DNA of 64,000 nt from Liopterus haemorrhoidalis (GCA_963971575.1 OZ020622.1:12686279-12750278), one strand, 5' to 3'. Shown: positions 1 through 10,450, counted from the stretch's first letter. Program-made: numbers and translations. Notes: generated from the letters alone by a model not told the origin.

Positions 1-762
1 GACAAAAATGTTATTCCAGAATAAGCATTCGCCATATCTGAAAATGCAAAAGAGGTGGTTGAACCAATATCTTCCACTAGTACACCTGACGAACAACAAT
101 TTATAACAGACTCAAACTCTACTGCTCATGATACTTCTGCCGAAAATTCTGCAATTGCTCAAATTCAAAAAGTTACACCCACGACATCAGAGCTCGTCAA
201 TTTTATAAACATTAACCCAATTCCGACATTGGTTAAGCCAAAACTTGCCAGTAGAAAACAACATGCGCTAATTTGAACAAGTCAAGAAAACATTGAAACC
301 CTCAAAGTGATAAACAAAAAGAAGGAGACCCAAAGCCAGAAACAAATTACTGTAAAAAGAAAGGCACCAACTAAAAAAGGAAAACAATTAAAACCTCAAA
401 AAAAATCTCCGACAAAAAGAAGCTTTGTCGTGTATCATCCTCAGATTCTTCGTCAAATTTAGAAAATATTTAGAAGAAGAAGAAGAATTTTTAAGTTCTA
501 AACTCTCCAATTTAAACAGTGGCATATTAGACCACTTCTGATGGCATATTGCCCGCATGGTCGGGTAATACGCCATTTTGCAAGATATTGTTTATTAATT
601 TTTGTATCTAAAAGTACAAATGTTGCCAATTGTAACTAACCAAAGAATAAATGTTTACTAATTTCCTTATTAAATGCGTTTTTTTGTTTGCTATTTACAA
701 CAATATTTTCAGAGATATCGATTTTTAAAGTTAGCTGTGGCATATTCACCCGACTTACCCTA
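1..762 (+). mobile_element. pogo/Tigger-like DNA transposon, 3' remnant
   Basis: The reading frame at 55-276 is polar, Ser/Thr/Gln-rich and then Lys-rich, and continues past a stop to about 460. It resembles the low-complexity tail after the DDE domain in insect pogo-like transposases; I see no catalytic motif, so the family call rests on composition. The right end at 735-761, read on the minus strand, is TAGGGTAAGTCGGGTGAATA, a GGGTAA-type terminus, with extra GGCATATT motifs near 523-560 and 735. The 5' part lies outside the window. Stops and frame shifts show that it is dead. Confidence 0.4.
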
Positions 763-905
763 TAGGTAAAATAAATGCATTAATTTATGGGATGTTTCGC
801 ATTTATTTCAGTAAACGCATTTTCAACCTGTGATATGCAGTTATCATAGACGGTGTTATGGAAGGTCATGTATGTACCAATTCTTGGTAAATACGAGGTT
901 GTAGC
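763..905 (+). repeat. dispersed repeat R1, copy 1
   Basis: This stretch matches 42721-43035. Shared segments include GGGATGTTTCGCATTT (one mismatch), TATTTCAGTAAA, GCAGTTATCAT and CATGTATGTACCAAT, with the shared end AGTAAATACGAGGTT (one mismatch). This copy lacks the Harbinger MITE found in the other copy, so it serves as an empty site. It has no coding content and its family is unknown. Confidence 0.7.
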
Positions 906-909
906 GATC

Positions 910-952
910 ACCTAGGATACCATAGAGTAGTGATTATCATGGTATCCTAGGT
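910..952. repeat. perfect 14-bp hairpin
   Basis: ACCTAGGATACCAT at 910-923 is followed 15 bases later by its exact reverse complement at 939-952. It could be a tiny TIR relic or a cruciform; no function is inferred. Confidence 0.75.
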
Positions 953-1077
953 AATTTTAGTAGTTAAGGATTTAAAAAATGTAAGTTTGGTTTTTTAATA
1001 AATATTTTTGACATTCCATTAAATATAAGTCTAATTTATTTATAAATATTATAATTATAATCTGGAGGCTGAAATTT

Positions 1078-1420
1078 TTTAATTGATACAGGGGCAAATG
1101 TCTCTATTATACCATCGTCCTTATGTAAATCTAGATTGGGTGTTTCTTCACTCAAACTACAGAGTGATTATTTAATGGCGAGACGACGTCACTGGAAATT
1201 TTAATAATTTGCCGTTTCATACACATCGTAGCAGGCGATTATGCGCGCACGCGCATAATCTTTTTTTCTTCATAATCATAGTTATTATAGTCATAGTATT
1301 CACCAGTATTTCTGCTAGACAGCACGTAAAATTCGGTGACGTCGTCTCGCCATTAAATAATCACTCTGTATATGCAGCTAATAGCACACCAATCCACTTC
1401 AACTGCCGCTAGTATAGTAA
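1078..1420 (+). pseudogene. LTR-retrotransposon retropepsin fragment, split by a MITE
   Basis: At about 1081-1110 the plus strand encodes Leu-Ile-Asp-Thr-Gly-Ala-Asn followed by hydrophobic residues and a proline. This is the active-site signature of retroviral-type aspartic proteases (D-T/S-G) found in Gypsy-like pol genes. The frame runs to 1159, is interrupted by a 209-bp MITE, and resumes at 1371 in register when the MITE and one TA are removed. It stops soon after. No reverse transcriptase or LTR is seen next to it, so it is an isolated scrap. Confidence 0.6.
1160..1368. mobile_element. MITE, Tc1/mariner type (TA target site)
   Basis: The terminal inverted repeats begin CAGAGTGATTATTTAATGGC and are perfect for about 33 bp, then diverge. 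TA flanks both ends (1158-1159 and 1369-1370). The centre holds a GC-rich palindrome (GATTATGCGCGC and its complement, about 1238-1261). It has no coding capacity and sits inside the retropepsin fragment. Confidence 0.85.
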
Positions 1421-1499
1421 TAGGAAATTTTAAAAACTTGGACAACGCAATGGTTACAATACCTGTAAGAAAATAGAAACAGGGAGAAAAAGAAGGTGA

Positions 1500-1760
1500 T
1501 TCCACGCTTTAGGTGTGGTAACTTAGAGAGAGAAAATGCATTTTGGATAAAGGAAAAAAAAAATGTTAAGGATGCGTAGAAAACAAAGAGAGACAATTGA
1601 GCAAATGTTGGAGGAATGTGGAGAAATAAGAAATAAAGAAGGAACAAGAGAGGAGGTTCTGATCAAAAGTGGAGGCGGATATGCATGTATGAAGGATGTA
1701 ATAACAAGAAGGAAGGAGATTAAAGACATTAAAAACAAGGAAAGAAAAAGCTAGAATCAT
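1500..1760 (+). pseudogene. LINE ORF2 C-terminal zinc-knuckle-like fragment
   Basis: The frame from about 1507 gives Arg-Phe-Arg-Cys-Gly-Asn-x-Glu-Arg-Glu-Asn, then after a stop and frame shift a stretch with ETIEQMLEEC (about 1590-1620), and ends in a basic tail near 1754. This RFRCGN...ENxxW...E-T-I-E-x-M-x-x-x-C pattern matches, from memory, the C-terminus of non-LTR retrotransposon proteins common in insects. Reverse transcriptase is absent, so it is a short degraded piece. Confidence 0.5.
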
Positions 1761-1837
1761 CTATGGAATCAAAATCCCATAAACTGATAAACAGATTTCA
1801 AGCCAACAGTCAGAAATTAACTACCACGTCGATCAAT

Positions 1838-2298
1838 AAGTCTCCGGTCTAACAGAGAAAAACTTTTTTTTTTTGAAATTCGACATTATTAATCGACATA
1901 CTCTCCTTCAAGAGTGATACATTCATTCCAACGCTTTTAAATTAAAAAAAAATAAAATTAATTAATAAATTTAAATTCAGCATCAGTAATCTGTATATTT
2001 ATATAATCAGTAATAGTTGATTTGCTTGGTGCAGAGTCTCTATAACGCTTATCAAGCCACTGTTTGGCTTCAACAGTATTTTTTCCCATCAAAAAAACAA
2101 TGTTTAATCAACACGAAATTCTTATTTATCCATTCTTTTGAAAATTACAAAACTGAAGTCGCTAAAACCAATGTAACCTCTAAACTAATTGTCAGAATGT
2201 CATTAAATTTTCACACGTATCGTTTGAAGGTTGGTACTATCCAGAAATCATATGGGTCTGTCAACAGTGTTGCCATATATATGTCAGACCGGAGACTT
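1838..2298 (-). mobile_element. mariner, internally deleted (non-autonomous)
   Basis: The inverted repeats AAGTCTCCGGTCT occur at 1838-1850 and, inverted, at 2286-2298; the TA target is not clear at either end. The minus strand from about 2135 down to 2000 encodes a mariner N-terminus (Asn-Phe-Val-Leu-Ile-Lys-His and Asp-Lys-Arg-Tyr-Arg-Asp-Ser-Ala-Pro-Ser). The minus strand at 1945-1890 encodes the C-terminus KRWNECITLEGEYVD. Everything between, including the DDD catalytic residues, is missing, so this element could only move with transposase supplied in trans. Confidence 0.75.
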
Positions 2299-2396
2299 GT
2301 AAATGGGAAGAATAAATAAAATTATGCTTATTGTAAATTGTTTTTGTGTTTAATTATTAAATAACTAACACTTGATTACAAAATCTCCTACACTGG

Positions 2397-2446
2397 TGAT
2401 CAAGCAGAGAGAGAAATAGAGCGAGAGAGAGAGAGACAAGACAGAG
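2397..2446. repeat. GA-rich microsatellite
   Basis: A run of GAGAGA with a few interruptions. It has no other content. Confidence 0.8.
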
Positions 2447-3146
2447 ATTACCATGTTAGAATTTAAATTGTATTCCAAAATATTTTTTACCCAGGATAAA
2501 ATCATTTAAATTCTACAGGTCATATTAACAATCACGTTTTTTAATGAGAAAATTCAACAATATAAACAGATTATTTATAAAATTAGCGAGAGTGCTTGAT
2601 GTTTAACAGATCGTGTTTAAAATGAATTAGATGTTTATTTAATAATTTGATTTAGGCTGGATGAACGAACGACAGCTCGAGAGGAAAAAATAAAACAATA
2701 CGAGAAACGAATCTTAATGAGATGTGTTTAAAAACTCACCCCCGGGAAATGAAATGAACTCTGAACACATAAAAACTTTACTCAATGGAATTAGCTGTAA
2801 AATCTAAAGATATTTTCAAGAAAAACTGAAACAAAAATATTCAGATATATAAAATTTTCACATGGTTTTCAAGAACTGATATGCTGGATCGCTCGGTAAA
2901 CTACAGACCACAACACGAGTGTTCGGGAGTAAAATGAAGTTAGATTTACTTTTTATCTTTGCATCTGAGCTTAATAGTCATTTATCTATGCAATTTAAGT
3001 ACTTCCATCAAAGCTGCAACTATAAATTGTTAATCTGCAATGTGAGATGTTAAAAGCTAAATATGAAGAAGACATTCAACTTTTAATTGTATTTTATAAA
3101 TGTTTACCAAACGATAAATAGCAACAAGTAAAATGATATGCTAGTA
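2447..3146. other. unassigned AT-rich DNA
   Basis: I see no long frame, repeat partner or terminal repeat in this stretch. Confidence 0.5.
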
Positions 3147-3181
3147 CAGGGCTGTTCAACCTTTTTGTATTTGGGATCTAC

Positions 3182-3233
3182 TTTTTAGGGTTTTGTAGGT
3201 ATGACCAAAAAACCCTTATACCGTCATTTTGTC

Positions 3234-3307
<74 letters not shown>

Positions 3308-4164
3308 TCGGTAAAAATTGTAGCCAAACGGCTAAACCTAGAGAGTTGAAATTTGGCATGCTTATACAACTCTTTGACCCGCACATAGGAAAAATACTAA
3401 AACATCTAAAAAACATACCCCCCTAAAAATATAAACAAATATGTGCTCATCGAAAACAAAAATATTTTTTTTAAACTATGAGTAGGGTATCAAATGAAAG
3501 CCCTTAGTACGTGGATTAACGATCAAATTTTTATTTTTGAAACATAAATTATTTTGATGCGATTTTTGCCAAAATTGTGCAAAAAAATTTTTGTCCCACA
3601 CCCTGTAGCCCAGATGGTTTAAACTAAAAATCTAAAAAAATTCTAAGTAATGTATATTGGTGTGAACCGAAATAGTACAACATGAATTTTTGATCAGATT
3701 ATGTTTTCGGAAAATAACGCATTTTTTGAGGTTTTTGTTTCACAAAGTACAAAAGTTATACCAATGTAAGACACTCACATGCAAGGCGTACGATGGCGTT
3801 ATTGGTTAGAGCACTGGTGTCGTAAGCTAAAACTCGCTGGTAAACGAAGGGTTTCGAGTTCGAGTAACTGAGTGAATTTTATTTTTTCTATATTTTTTTC
3901 TTGCATTTTTATTATGTTGAAATTATTTTGTCAAAATTCTAGTTATATTTTGACAAATGTTGTATTTAATTTTTAAGAGCGTAAATTTAATAATTATCTT
4001 ATTATATGATTAACAGACGATAAATTATTTTAAAAATATCGTTCATTTTGCCGTGATTAATACAAAGTAAAATTTGTCCTACACACTCAGCGTACCGCCT
4101 TCACTTATTATATACCTGCGAAACCCTGAAATGTGTGAATATTCACACTTCACATCAATTTTTT
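3182..4164 (+). mobile_element. HINE family 1, copy a (Helentron-associated element)
   Basis: The 5' end is TTTTT then AGGGTTTTGTAGGTA (subterminal repeat). About 17 TGTC units follow at 3234-3307, then about 430 bp of conserved non-coding DNA. A tRNA-like cassette lies at 3787-3872. The inverted copy of the subterminal repeat (TACCTGCGAAACCCT, 4113-4127) comes next, then the palindrome GTGTGAATATTCACAC and a terminal AATTTTTT. Subterminal inverted repeats, an internal GTCY-type microsatellite, a 3' hairpin and T-rich ends are the hallmarks of HINE/DINE-1 elements. The region 3' of the cassette is shorter and more diverged than in the other copies. Confidence 0.75.
3787..3872 (+). other. tRNA-like cassette in HINE-1 copy a (Thr-like)
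   Basis: TGGCGTTATTGGTTAGAGCA resembles a D-arm/A-box. CTGGTGTCGTAAGC resembles the anticodon arm of tRNA-Thr with CGT in the anticodon position. GTTTCGAGTTCGAG resembles a T-arm/B-box, and a T-run follows (TTTTATTTTTT). An insertion between the anticodon and T arms and weak stems argue against a working tRNA. The other three copies carry unrelated tRNA-like sequences here. Confidence 0.55.
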
Positions 4165-4745
4165 ATTTATTTATGTATTTAATACATCTGTCCCAACAGC
4201 ATAGCCAAAATTCGATAGGAACATAATTAACAATATTAAGACTTAAAAATTAAAAACTATTAAACATAAGAAATTATAATACACAAAAATGAATAAATTT
4301 ATAGAACTTTATATGAAAATTATTATAACAGTTCAATTTTTGTATTCTGCTCATAATATGAACACATCCTGTTCAATGGGGATTTAAGGAATAGATTGGT
4401 ATGTGCCTGGGGAAGATAAAAAAGTGAGAATGCCTTGTACGGAAAGATGGGATGTGGAAATTTAATTGTTGAAAGGAAAGTGGATCGTCAATTAGATTTG
4501 ATGCTAATTTTTTAATAGTTTGTGGAGCTTAACTCACTACGCTCACTTAAAGATTTGGTGGAAATAATATTAAGAAGGGTACTATATGAGAGATCGAAAG
4601 GGGGGTAGGATCCCATAACTTTAAAGTAGATGAACTTTAAAAATTTATGTTGCACTTTTTCAATGGCATTCTTCTGAATCTCATAAATGGGATCCCATAC
4701 TATTGAACAATATTCAATTTTAGAGCGAATGAATGCATAATTAAT
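4165..4745 (-). pseudogene. non-LTR retrotransposon (Jockey/CR1-like) RT C-terminal fragment
   Basis: The minus strand from about 4740 encodes SKIEYCSIVWDP, then IQKNAIEKVQHKFLKF, the thumb-region pattern (x-x-E-Y-x-S-x-V-W-D-P ... L-E-x-V-Q-x-x-F-L) that follows the YxDD domain in Jockey/CR1-type LINEs. The frame decays by 4540. The 3' end is at 4165, with an AAATAAATAAAT-type tail abutting the HINE-1 terminus. The 5' truncation is normal for LINE insertions. Confidence 0.7.
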
Positions 4746-5379
4746 CTTTTTAATATATATATTGTTACCACGATCGACCAGAATGCGTAGCCGACCACAG
4801 GGAGGTATGAAGTGCCCTACCTGGTGAGAGGGTTCTCCTCAAGGAAGAAATTTTAAAAAAAGCATTACATATTGCAATTTTAAAGCTGTTTTTCATGTTG
4901 AAGTAACCTAATACGCAAAACGAAATTTAAAAAAATGTTAATGAAATTTCTTCATAAGCCTTCCAAGGCTGCACTTTTAGCCCGACGGTTAACACATTGA
5001 TCGCTAACGAATTTTATGCAAGATGATTAAAAATAGCTTTGTTTTTAAGTTTTGTTGGTTAGGATATGTTTTTTTTTTCAGTGTATTTTTATAAATTATT
5101 GGTTTTTTGATGTGCGGTCACCGGTATCCATTACGGAAATTTAGGAAAATTATATATTAGATTGCGCCATGCCATCATCTTGCCAGTCACTTATATCACT
5201 TTAACAAGTAAGTACATTAAAGTGAGAGAAAACTAAATATCTACCTAAAATCACGCCGCGATTGACCGATAGATCGCGATCGACTGGTTGGGCAGCCATG
5301 TGCTAGTAGATTTATATCAATTAGTATTTGTACAAAAATAAATTTTACATACATAAGTCTATAATTGCCTTTCAAGATT

Positions 5380-5561
5380 CAGATCCAGCACAACCTCTTG
5401 TACTAAAGATCTGGTTGCTACTCCACAATCTGAATTCTCAGAATGTGAGGGTAGAGCTGTTATGGATTCCGAGATATGTTGGTATTAAAGTCAATGACCA
5501 CAGATCTATGATTGATATGAGTTTCATATTTCCAGATGACGTAAAAAGTCATCTGAAACAT
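5380..5561 (+). pseudogene. LINE RNase H fragment
   Basis: The plus frame encodes KIWLLLHNLNSQN, then LLWIPRYVGIKVND. This corresponds to the last conserved block of LINE-type RNase H (W-I-P-S-H-V-G-I-x-G-N-x-x-A-D), with Ser-His replaced by Arg-Tyr and the Gly before Asn replaced by Val. The frame is cut at 5562 by a MITE. No RT is attached, so this is a dead scrap. Confidence 0.55.
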
Positions 5562-5732
5562 CTTCCAAACGTTTAGGCGGAACTAAATAGGAATTTCGTT
5601 CTTTTAGATTGTCACGAGAAGGGAGCTTGCTTGGGTTATTTCATTTTTCAGGTTGGTATGTGAAAAATTAAAATTCCAACAGTGAAACCATGGAAACGAA
5701 TGACATTCCGGCTAAACGTTTTGAATAGCCTA
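5562..5732. mobile_element. MITE family P, shortened copy
   Basis: It contains TCCAAACGTTTAGGCGGAAC at the left and CGGCTAAACGTTTTGAATAG at the right, plus the interior GACCTTGCTTGGGTTATTTC-like segment (one mismatch) shared with the full copies at 50032 and 51034. About 230 bp of the family's interior is missing, as are the outermost left bases. Confidence 0.7.
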
Positions 5733-5811
5733 TACCTAGAATTGCCTAAAAAAATTATAAAAAATAGAACTTGTTCTATTTTCAAAATAGATTGATCAAT
5801 TTTTCATAAAC

Positions 5812-5905
5812 TGTTCAATTTATTGATGAAATTTGAACACTTTATACACATCAATAAATTGAAAGTAAAGTTTTTCAATTTATTGATCAATAAATTGAAC
5901 CGTGT
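5812..5905. repeat. iterated CAATTTATTGAT motifs
   Basis: Four direct or inverted occurrences of CAATTTATTGAT(C/G) lie within 95 bp, with a further related one near 5957. Their function is unknown. Confidence 0.55.
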
Positions 5906-6045
5906 AAAACCCACTCTAGTTCTAATTTTCCTTTAATAAGATCTATTAAACAGTTCAATTTATACTATTCAACATTATCCATTTGTTTTTTTTTTTAAAT
6001 CTAAAATCTATTTAATCGAATTTTTGTTTTTATTTTTGTGTTACC

Positions 6046-6121
6046 TTATTTTCCGCCATTGGGTCGCGCATGAACATAGTTCCTTAATTTGGGTCACGGC
6101 TCAAAAATGTTAAGAACCCCT
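6046..6121 (-). mobile_element. hAT terminal fragment
   Basis: Read on the minus strand, TAGGGGTTCTTAACATTTTT is followed by GAGCCGTGACCC, a hAT-type terminus. No matching opposite end was found. Confidence 0.4.
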
Positions 6122-6846
6122 ACTCTACTCTATAAATTTGCTTGTAGTTAATTGTCAATAGTTATAAGTATTTGAGCCTCTTTTGTGGTATTTCTATCGA
6201 TGGCGTCCGATTGGAAAATGAGCTTGTCAAGTAAACATATCTTATATTTTATATTATAAAATAATTTTTGTTTACAATTTCCGTATTCGCGCAGTAAAAC
6301 AAGCTGAAAACCACAACATTATAGTAGAAGAAGATATCGATTATATGTATATGTTTATATATATTTTGTAATGGGGATGGATATCTCCACTATTTTTATT
6401 TGTTGAAAACAAATGAAATATACATCAGTTTATTGAAATTAGAAATTAAAATTCGTTTTAAAATTATCTGAACCGTAAAACGTTGTATTTGATGTTTAAT
6501 TTTTTTTTATTAAATTCAAACATTTTTGGTTCTAAATAGAGTATAATATATTCATAAATTTATTAACCGTCAAATTTTGTTATAGAAAATAAAAATAAAT
6601 TAAATCAAATTTACATTTATATAAATTTTAATGAAATAATTATGAATATATATACCCAGTTTTAAAATATGAAATATAATTCTAATAAATTTGTGTTAAA
6701 ATAATATACTTTACGAGGACTGCAAAGATAGCGAAAAATAACAGTGCATAAATATGGAATAAAGAAGACATCGAAGGTTTACGAAATATTCTATTATCTA
6801 TAACGACTTGAAAGTAAACTTATTTTTTGATTGCTATAGTCTAAAG

Positions 6847-7825
6847 CAAGGGTGTCAAACTGGCGGCCCGCGGGCCGCATGCGGCCCAATACTTGCATTT
6901 TAGCGGCCCGTAACGACTTCTTATACTATAATAATTTTTATACTATATATAGTATAAACATTTATTTGAACGAAAATACCTCGTGACACAAGCTGTCCGG
7001 GCTGCGGCGTCAAGACTTCGGCAAGGGCGGAAAACCAATAGTCAGGCAATAACTGTTGCAGTTAGCCGTGCGATAGTCGATAGATCAGTGATTCCCGATG
7101 ATTCCAAATAATACTCTCGTAAGCAGAGCTTTCAAATAGCACTTTTCTATAGGTGCAACTGCTGTGTACAGTACCACTACGCTGATTTCGACGTTTTTGT
7201 TTTGTTGTTCGATAAAGAAAATATTTTGGCAAAATTTAATTGTTATTATTTAAATGTTATTTCCTTACTTCCTTCAAATAGATATTCAGAAAAATGGAGG
7301 AAAATAAAAAACAGAATAAGTAACAATATAAATATAGGTTATTCCAAACGTTGATATGGAACTAGATTTTGAAATCTAGTTATTTTTATCTATTAATTTG
7401 GACTTTTGGTCATTTTGTTTAAGCTTTGTAAATCATACTCACATTGCAAATTCTAGATTAAATTGATTGTTATTATAAAATGTCCGTTTCATTTAATTTT
7501 AATTTTTTGTCATTCTTAATAAAAATTTCCCATTTATTATTATTTTTTTTTTCTGTCTTCAAAATATGTGAAAATGTATTCAAATTTTTAATAAATGTCA
7601 TCGTCTCTATGGTTTCACTGTTAATTTTTAATTTTCACGTACCAACGTTAAACTTGAAATTATCCAAGCAAGGTTCCTTCTCGTGACAACCTTAAAGAAC
7701 GAAATTCCCATTTAGTTCCGCCTAATCGTTTGGTTGTATAGACTAGCCTGTACATAACGTGCGGCCCGCGTAAATTTTACTTGTTAGAAAAATGGCCCGA
7801 GGCTGAAATGAGTTTGACACCCTTA
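6847..7825. mobile_element. non-autonomous hAT element
   Basis: The termini are CAAGGGTGTCAAACT (6847) and AGTTTGACACCCTTA (ending 7825), flanked by the 8-bp TSD GTCTAAAG at 6839-6846 and 7826-7833. GC-rich GGCCCG motifs lie just inside both ends. No transposase is present. A MITE of family P sits inside at 7335-7750. Confidence 0.85.
7335..7750 (-). mobile_element. MITE family P, nested in a hAT
   Basis: In reverse orientation it matches the family at 50032 and 51034, for example GGAACTAAATGGGAATTTCG and CAAGGTTCCTTCTCGTGACA. The left end is TAGGTTATTCCAAACG after TA. The right end has CGTTTGG and then CTAGCCTG before TA, with about 8 extra bases. Confidence 0.7.
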
Positions 7826-8074
7826 GTCTAAAGGTTTCGTATTCTTTTTCATATTTCTGTTTAGATTTAAGTGGTAACAAACTTTCTGTTGCTGTTTGTA
7901 CATTTCTCTCGATATATTCGGATATTTCTTGCATATTCATTGTTATTGTAAAATTAATTCTGGCAATTAAATGATTAAACAAAATCATTTGTTTTTTCTC
8001 TATAAAACTATAAGAGAGAAAAGGAAAAACTAAAAATAATTTAAAAATTTACTGTAAATATTATAACTCTGCTA

Positions 8075-8471
8075 TACTCTATCTCCGAAAGACTGATAGT
8101 AATATAATTTATTATTAGTAAAAAGTTATTGTATTATCACACAGAAGCGGTAAAACAAAAGCGACAAAATATGAATAGTTCGAAACGAAATATTGTTAAA
8201 AACAACCGAGTGTGCCGCACATATTATATGGGAATACGAACTAGGGTTAAACACGATAGGCCATAAAAATTTGACCATAAAATTTTGAGGAAAAATATGG
8301 TCACAGGGGTGTGTTTAATGATATGATAAATATGGTCACAGGCGTGCGTTTAAAATATAAATAGTAATATAGAAAGACACAAAACCAATTTAAACGTGTT
8401 TAAAATGTGCACGCCACTGGTAACTGCCTGAAAAAATGATTTATTACTATCAGGCTTTCAGAGATAGAGTA
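8075..8471. mobile_element. MITE with 27-bp TIRs, TA target
   Basis: The TIR TACTCTATCTCCGAAAGACT at the left and its near-perfect complement at 8445-8471 differ at about two positions. TA flanks both ends (8073-8074, 8472-8473). The non-coding interior holds two copies of AAATATGGTCACAGG (8305-8350). It directly abuts the Tc1 remnant to its right and may derive from that family. Confidence 0.75.
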
Positions 8472-9067
8472 TACCTAATAATTGGTCCAATCTCCATTAT
8501 TATCAATTATTATTGCTTGGCATCTTTTGGGTACACTTTCTACCAGCTTTTCGGCATACTTTGGCAGTGATCTTCATATCTGCCGTATTTGACGAGTTAG
8601 CTGATCCAAATTTTGAACGTTTATTGTTCGAAGCTTATATTTCATGTAAAAACTAGATTCATCAGAGAAAACCACATCACTCCAATCGTGGTCTAAATTT
8701 TTCTTGGCCCAAGCGAGTCGTTTTTCGACAAGTTTCACCGATAACAATGGTTTTGTTTGGTGCTCCTAAATTTAATGCCATTTTCAATTAAACGACTTCT
8801 CAGGGTCATCAGACTTAACTTAATGTTTTTTTTTAACAAAATTGCCTGATATCTGCGTAAAAATAACATAGGATTATTTTTGAAAATTTTAAAAATCACT
8901 TTATCTTGTTTTTTAGTAGTCATTTTTTTAAATCCACGATTAGGTAAATCGTCAATATTTTTATTAATTTTATAACGTTTTACCCAATATTTCACAAAGT
9001 TACTGACTTGTGTATATATTTTACTGCACTTGAAAAGGACATTTTTGGCCCTTTTGGGTGGGTACAT
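8472..9067 (-). pseudogene. Tc1-like transposase, internally deleted
   Basis: The minus strand from 9067 encodes a helix-turn-helix region (SNFVKYWVKRYK ... MTTKKQDKVI ... SLMTLRSRLIENGIKFRS) typical of the Tc1/Tc3 DNA-binding domain. It continues, with a frame break near 8735, through KNLDHDWSDVVFSDESSF (about 8700-8650), which holds the first catalytic Asp. The frame then jumps to a C-terminal piece containing LVESVPKRCQAII (about 8560-8510). The region with the second and third catalytic residues is missing. Confidence 0.75.
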
Positions 9068-9279
9068 AAAAATACCGCTTCAAAATGTTTTGCATAAATA
9101 GCACTCATTATTACATAACCGCACTACTGAAAGACAAAACACTAACTAAACGATTTTTATTATCGGGCGTATTAGGTCTTGATGTACTTATCGTGTTTGA
9201 ATATGTTTATTATTTGTGCACATGCCTGATCCTGAGTTATAAGCAAGTATGTCTTATTATACAGACTGTATATAAAAAA

Positions 9280-10326
9280 AAAAATTTATGTGAAGTGTGA
9301 ATTTTAACACATTTCAGGGTTTCGCAGGTATTTAGTAACTGAATAATGATTATTTGGGATACCAAAACAAATTTTATGTTAAAATATTTTTTTATTAATT
9401 TTAATTCGAATGCCTAATACCATTATTTGGGTTTCTAAATATTTGCAGTATTTTTTTTTATATAGCAAGGTTCATTAACATTTTGAAAATGGCGCCTACG
9501 GCTTCAATTGGTTGTTTAAGTCATAAACTCCGCCCCTCTGATTTCGTATACATTCAAACATAGAATTAAATTATAATTTCAACACTTCCCACTGGTTATT
9601 AAATTTATGCTTTTAAAAATTAAATGCAACATTTGCCAAAATATAACTAGAATTTTACAAAATAATTTAAACAAAATAAAAATGCAAAAAAAAAACAGAA
9701 AAAATAAAAATTGACGGGAATCGAACTGCAGTTTGCAACTTACGAAGCGAGAACGTTACCACTGGACTACGGACATTCACTCGTTTACTGTGTTAAATAG
9801 CGGATTAAATATTTTACACATTTTAGTTAAAAAAACAAAAAATGCGTTATTTTCCGAAAACATAATCTGATCAAAAATTCCTGTTGAAATATTCCGGTTC
9901 ACACCAATGTACATTACTTAGATTTTTTTCAGATTTTTAGTTTAAACCATCTGGGCTACAGGTGTGGAACAAAAAATTTTTGCACAATTTTGGTAAAAAT
10001 TGCGTCAAAATAATTTATTTTGCAAAAATAAAAATTTGATCGTTAATCCACGTACCAAGGGCTTTCATTTGATACCCTACTCAGAATTATAAAAAAATAT
10101 ATTTTTTTCTTTCGATGAGCACATATTTGTTTATATTTTTAGGGGGATATGTTTTTTAGATGGTTTAGTATTTTTTCTATGTGCGGGTCAAAGAGCTGTA
10201 TAAGCATGCCAAATTTCAACTCTCTAGGTTTAGCCGTTTGGCTACAATTTTTTCCGAACAGACAGACAGACAGACGACAAAATCACGGTATAAGGTTTTT
10301 TGGTCATACCTACAAAACCCTAAAAA
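9280..10326 (-). mobile_element. HINE family 1, copy b
   Basis: This is a reverse-orientation copy. Its 5' end at 10326 reads TTTTTAGGGTTTTGTAGGTA, followed by only about four TGTC units. Then come the conserved body, a tRNA-like cassette (9711-9776), a roughly 340-bp 3' arm shared with copies c and d, AGGGTTTCGCAGGTA (inverted) near 9315-9330, the hairpin GTGTTAAAATTCACAC and a T-run. No protein is encoded. Confidence 0.75.
9711..9776 (-). other. tRNA-like cassette in HINE-1 copy b
   Basis: On the minus strand, GTAGTCCAGTGGTAACG (A-box-like) is followed after about 30 nt by GCAGTTCGATTCCCGTC (B-box-like) and then TTTTTATTTTTT. The anticodon region CTTCGTA would place TCG in the anticodon position. 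The T-stem is mostly unpaired, so this is tRNA-derived rather than a functional tRNA. Confidence 0.5.
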
Positions 10327-10339
10327 AGAAGAATCTTGA

Positions 10340-10450
10340 TAATTTGTACCGGCTTTTCCCATTTATCGACGCTTCTGTTGTCACCAGGAGTTGAACCTGG
10401 TATCTTATACACAGTTAGCCAAACACTAACCAACTGCAAAAATAATTAGA
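10340..10450 (-). repeat. tRNA-like sequence, probable SINE head
   Basis: The minus strand reads GCAGTTGGTTAGTGTTTGG (A-box-like), then CCAGGTTCAACTCCTGG, a perfect 5-bp T-stem with a 7-nt loop containing the B-box GGTTCAACTCC. The rest of the cloverleaf is unclear. It lies just outside the 5' end of HINE-1 copy b. Confidence 0.5.

Larger units (their letters stand above)
3147..5300. mobile_element. composite hAT element with nested insertions
   Basis: The left terminus is CAGGGCTGTTCAACC at 3147. The right terminus GGTTGGGCAGCCATG ends at 5300. The 8-bp TSD TGCTAGTA lies at 3139-3146 and 5301-5308. Just inside the right end, GATCGCGATCGAC is typical of hAT subterminal sequence. No transposase is recognised. 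About 1.6 kb of the interior is a HINE-1 copy (3182-4164) and a LINE fragment (4165-4745), so the hAT itself is a short non-autonomous one. The remaining interior (4746-5290) has nothing recognisable. Confidence 0.8.

Noticed and set aside
3178..3426. Open frames on both strands encoding long runs of Thr-Asp-Arg-Gln or Cys-Leu-Ser-Val
   Set aside because: They are translations of the TGTC microsatellite in HINE-1 and recur at 10149, 17514 and 27390. No protein is implied. The same applies to 11228-11599 and 60537-60809 in HINE-2.
8735..9067. Independent host gene encoding a basic protein
   Set aside because: The residues match the Tc1/Tc3 transposase DNA-binding domain and continue into the FSDES catalytic motif, so it is a transposon remnant.
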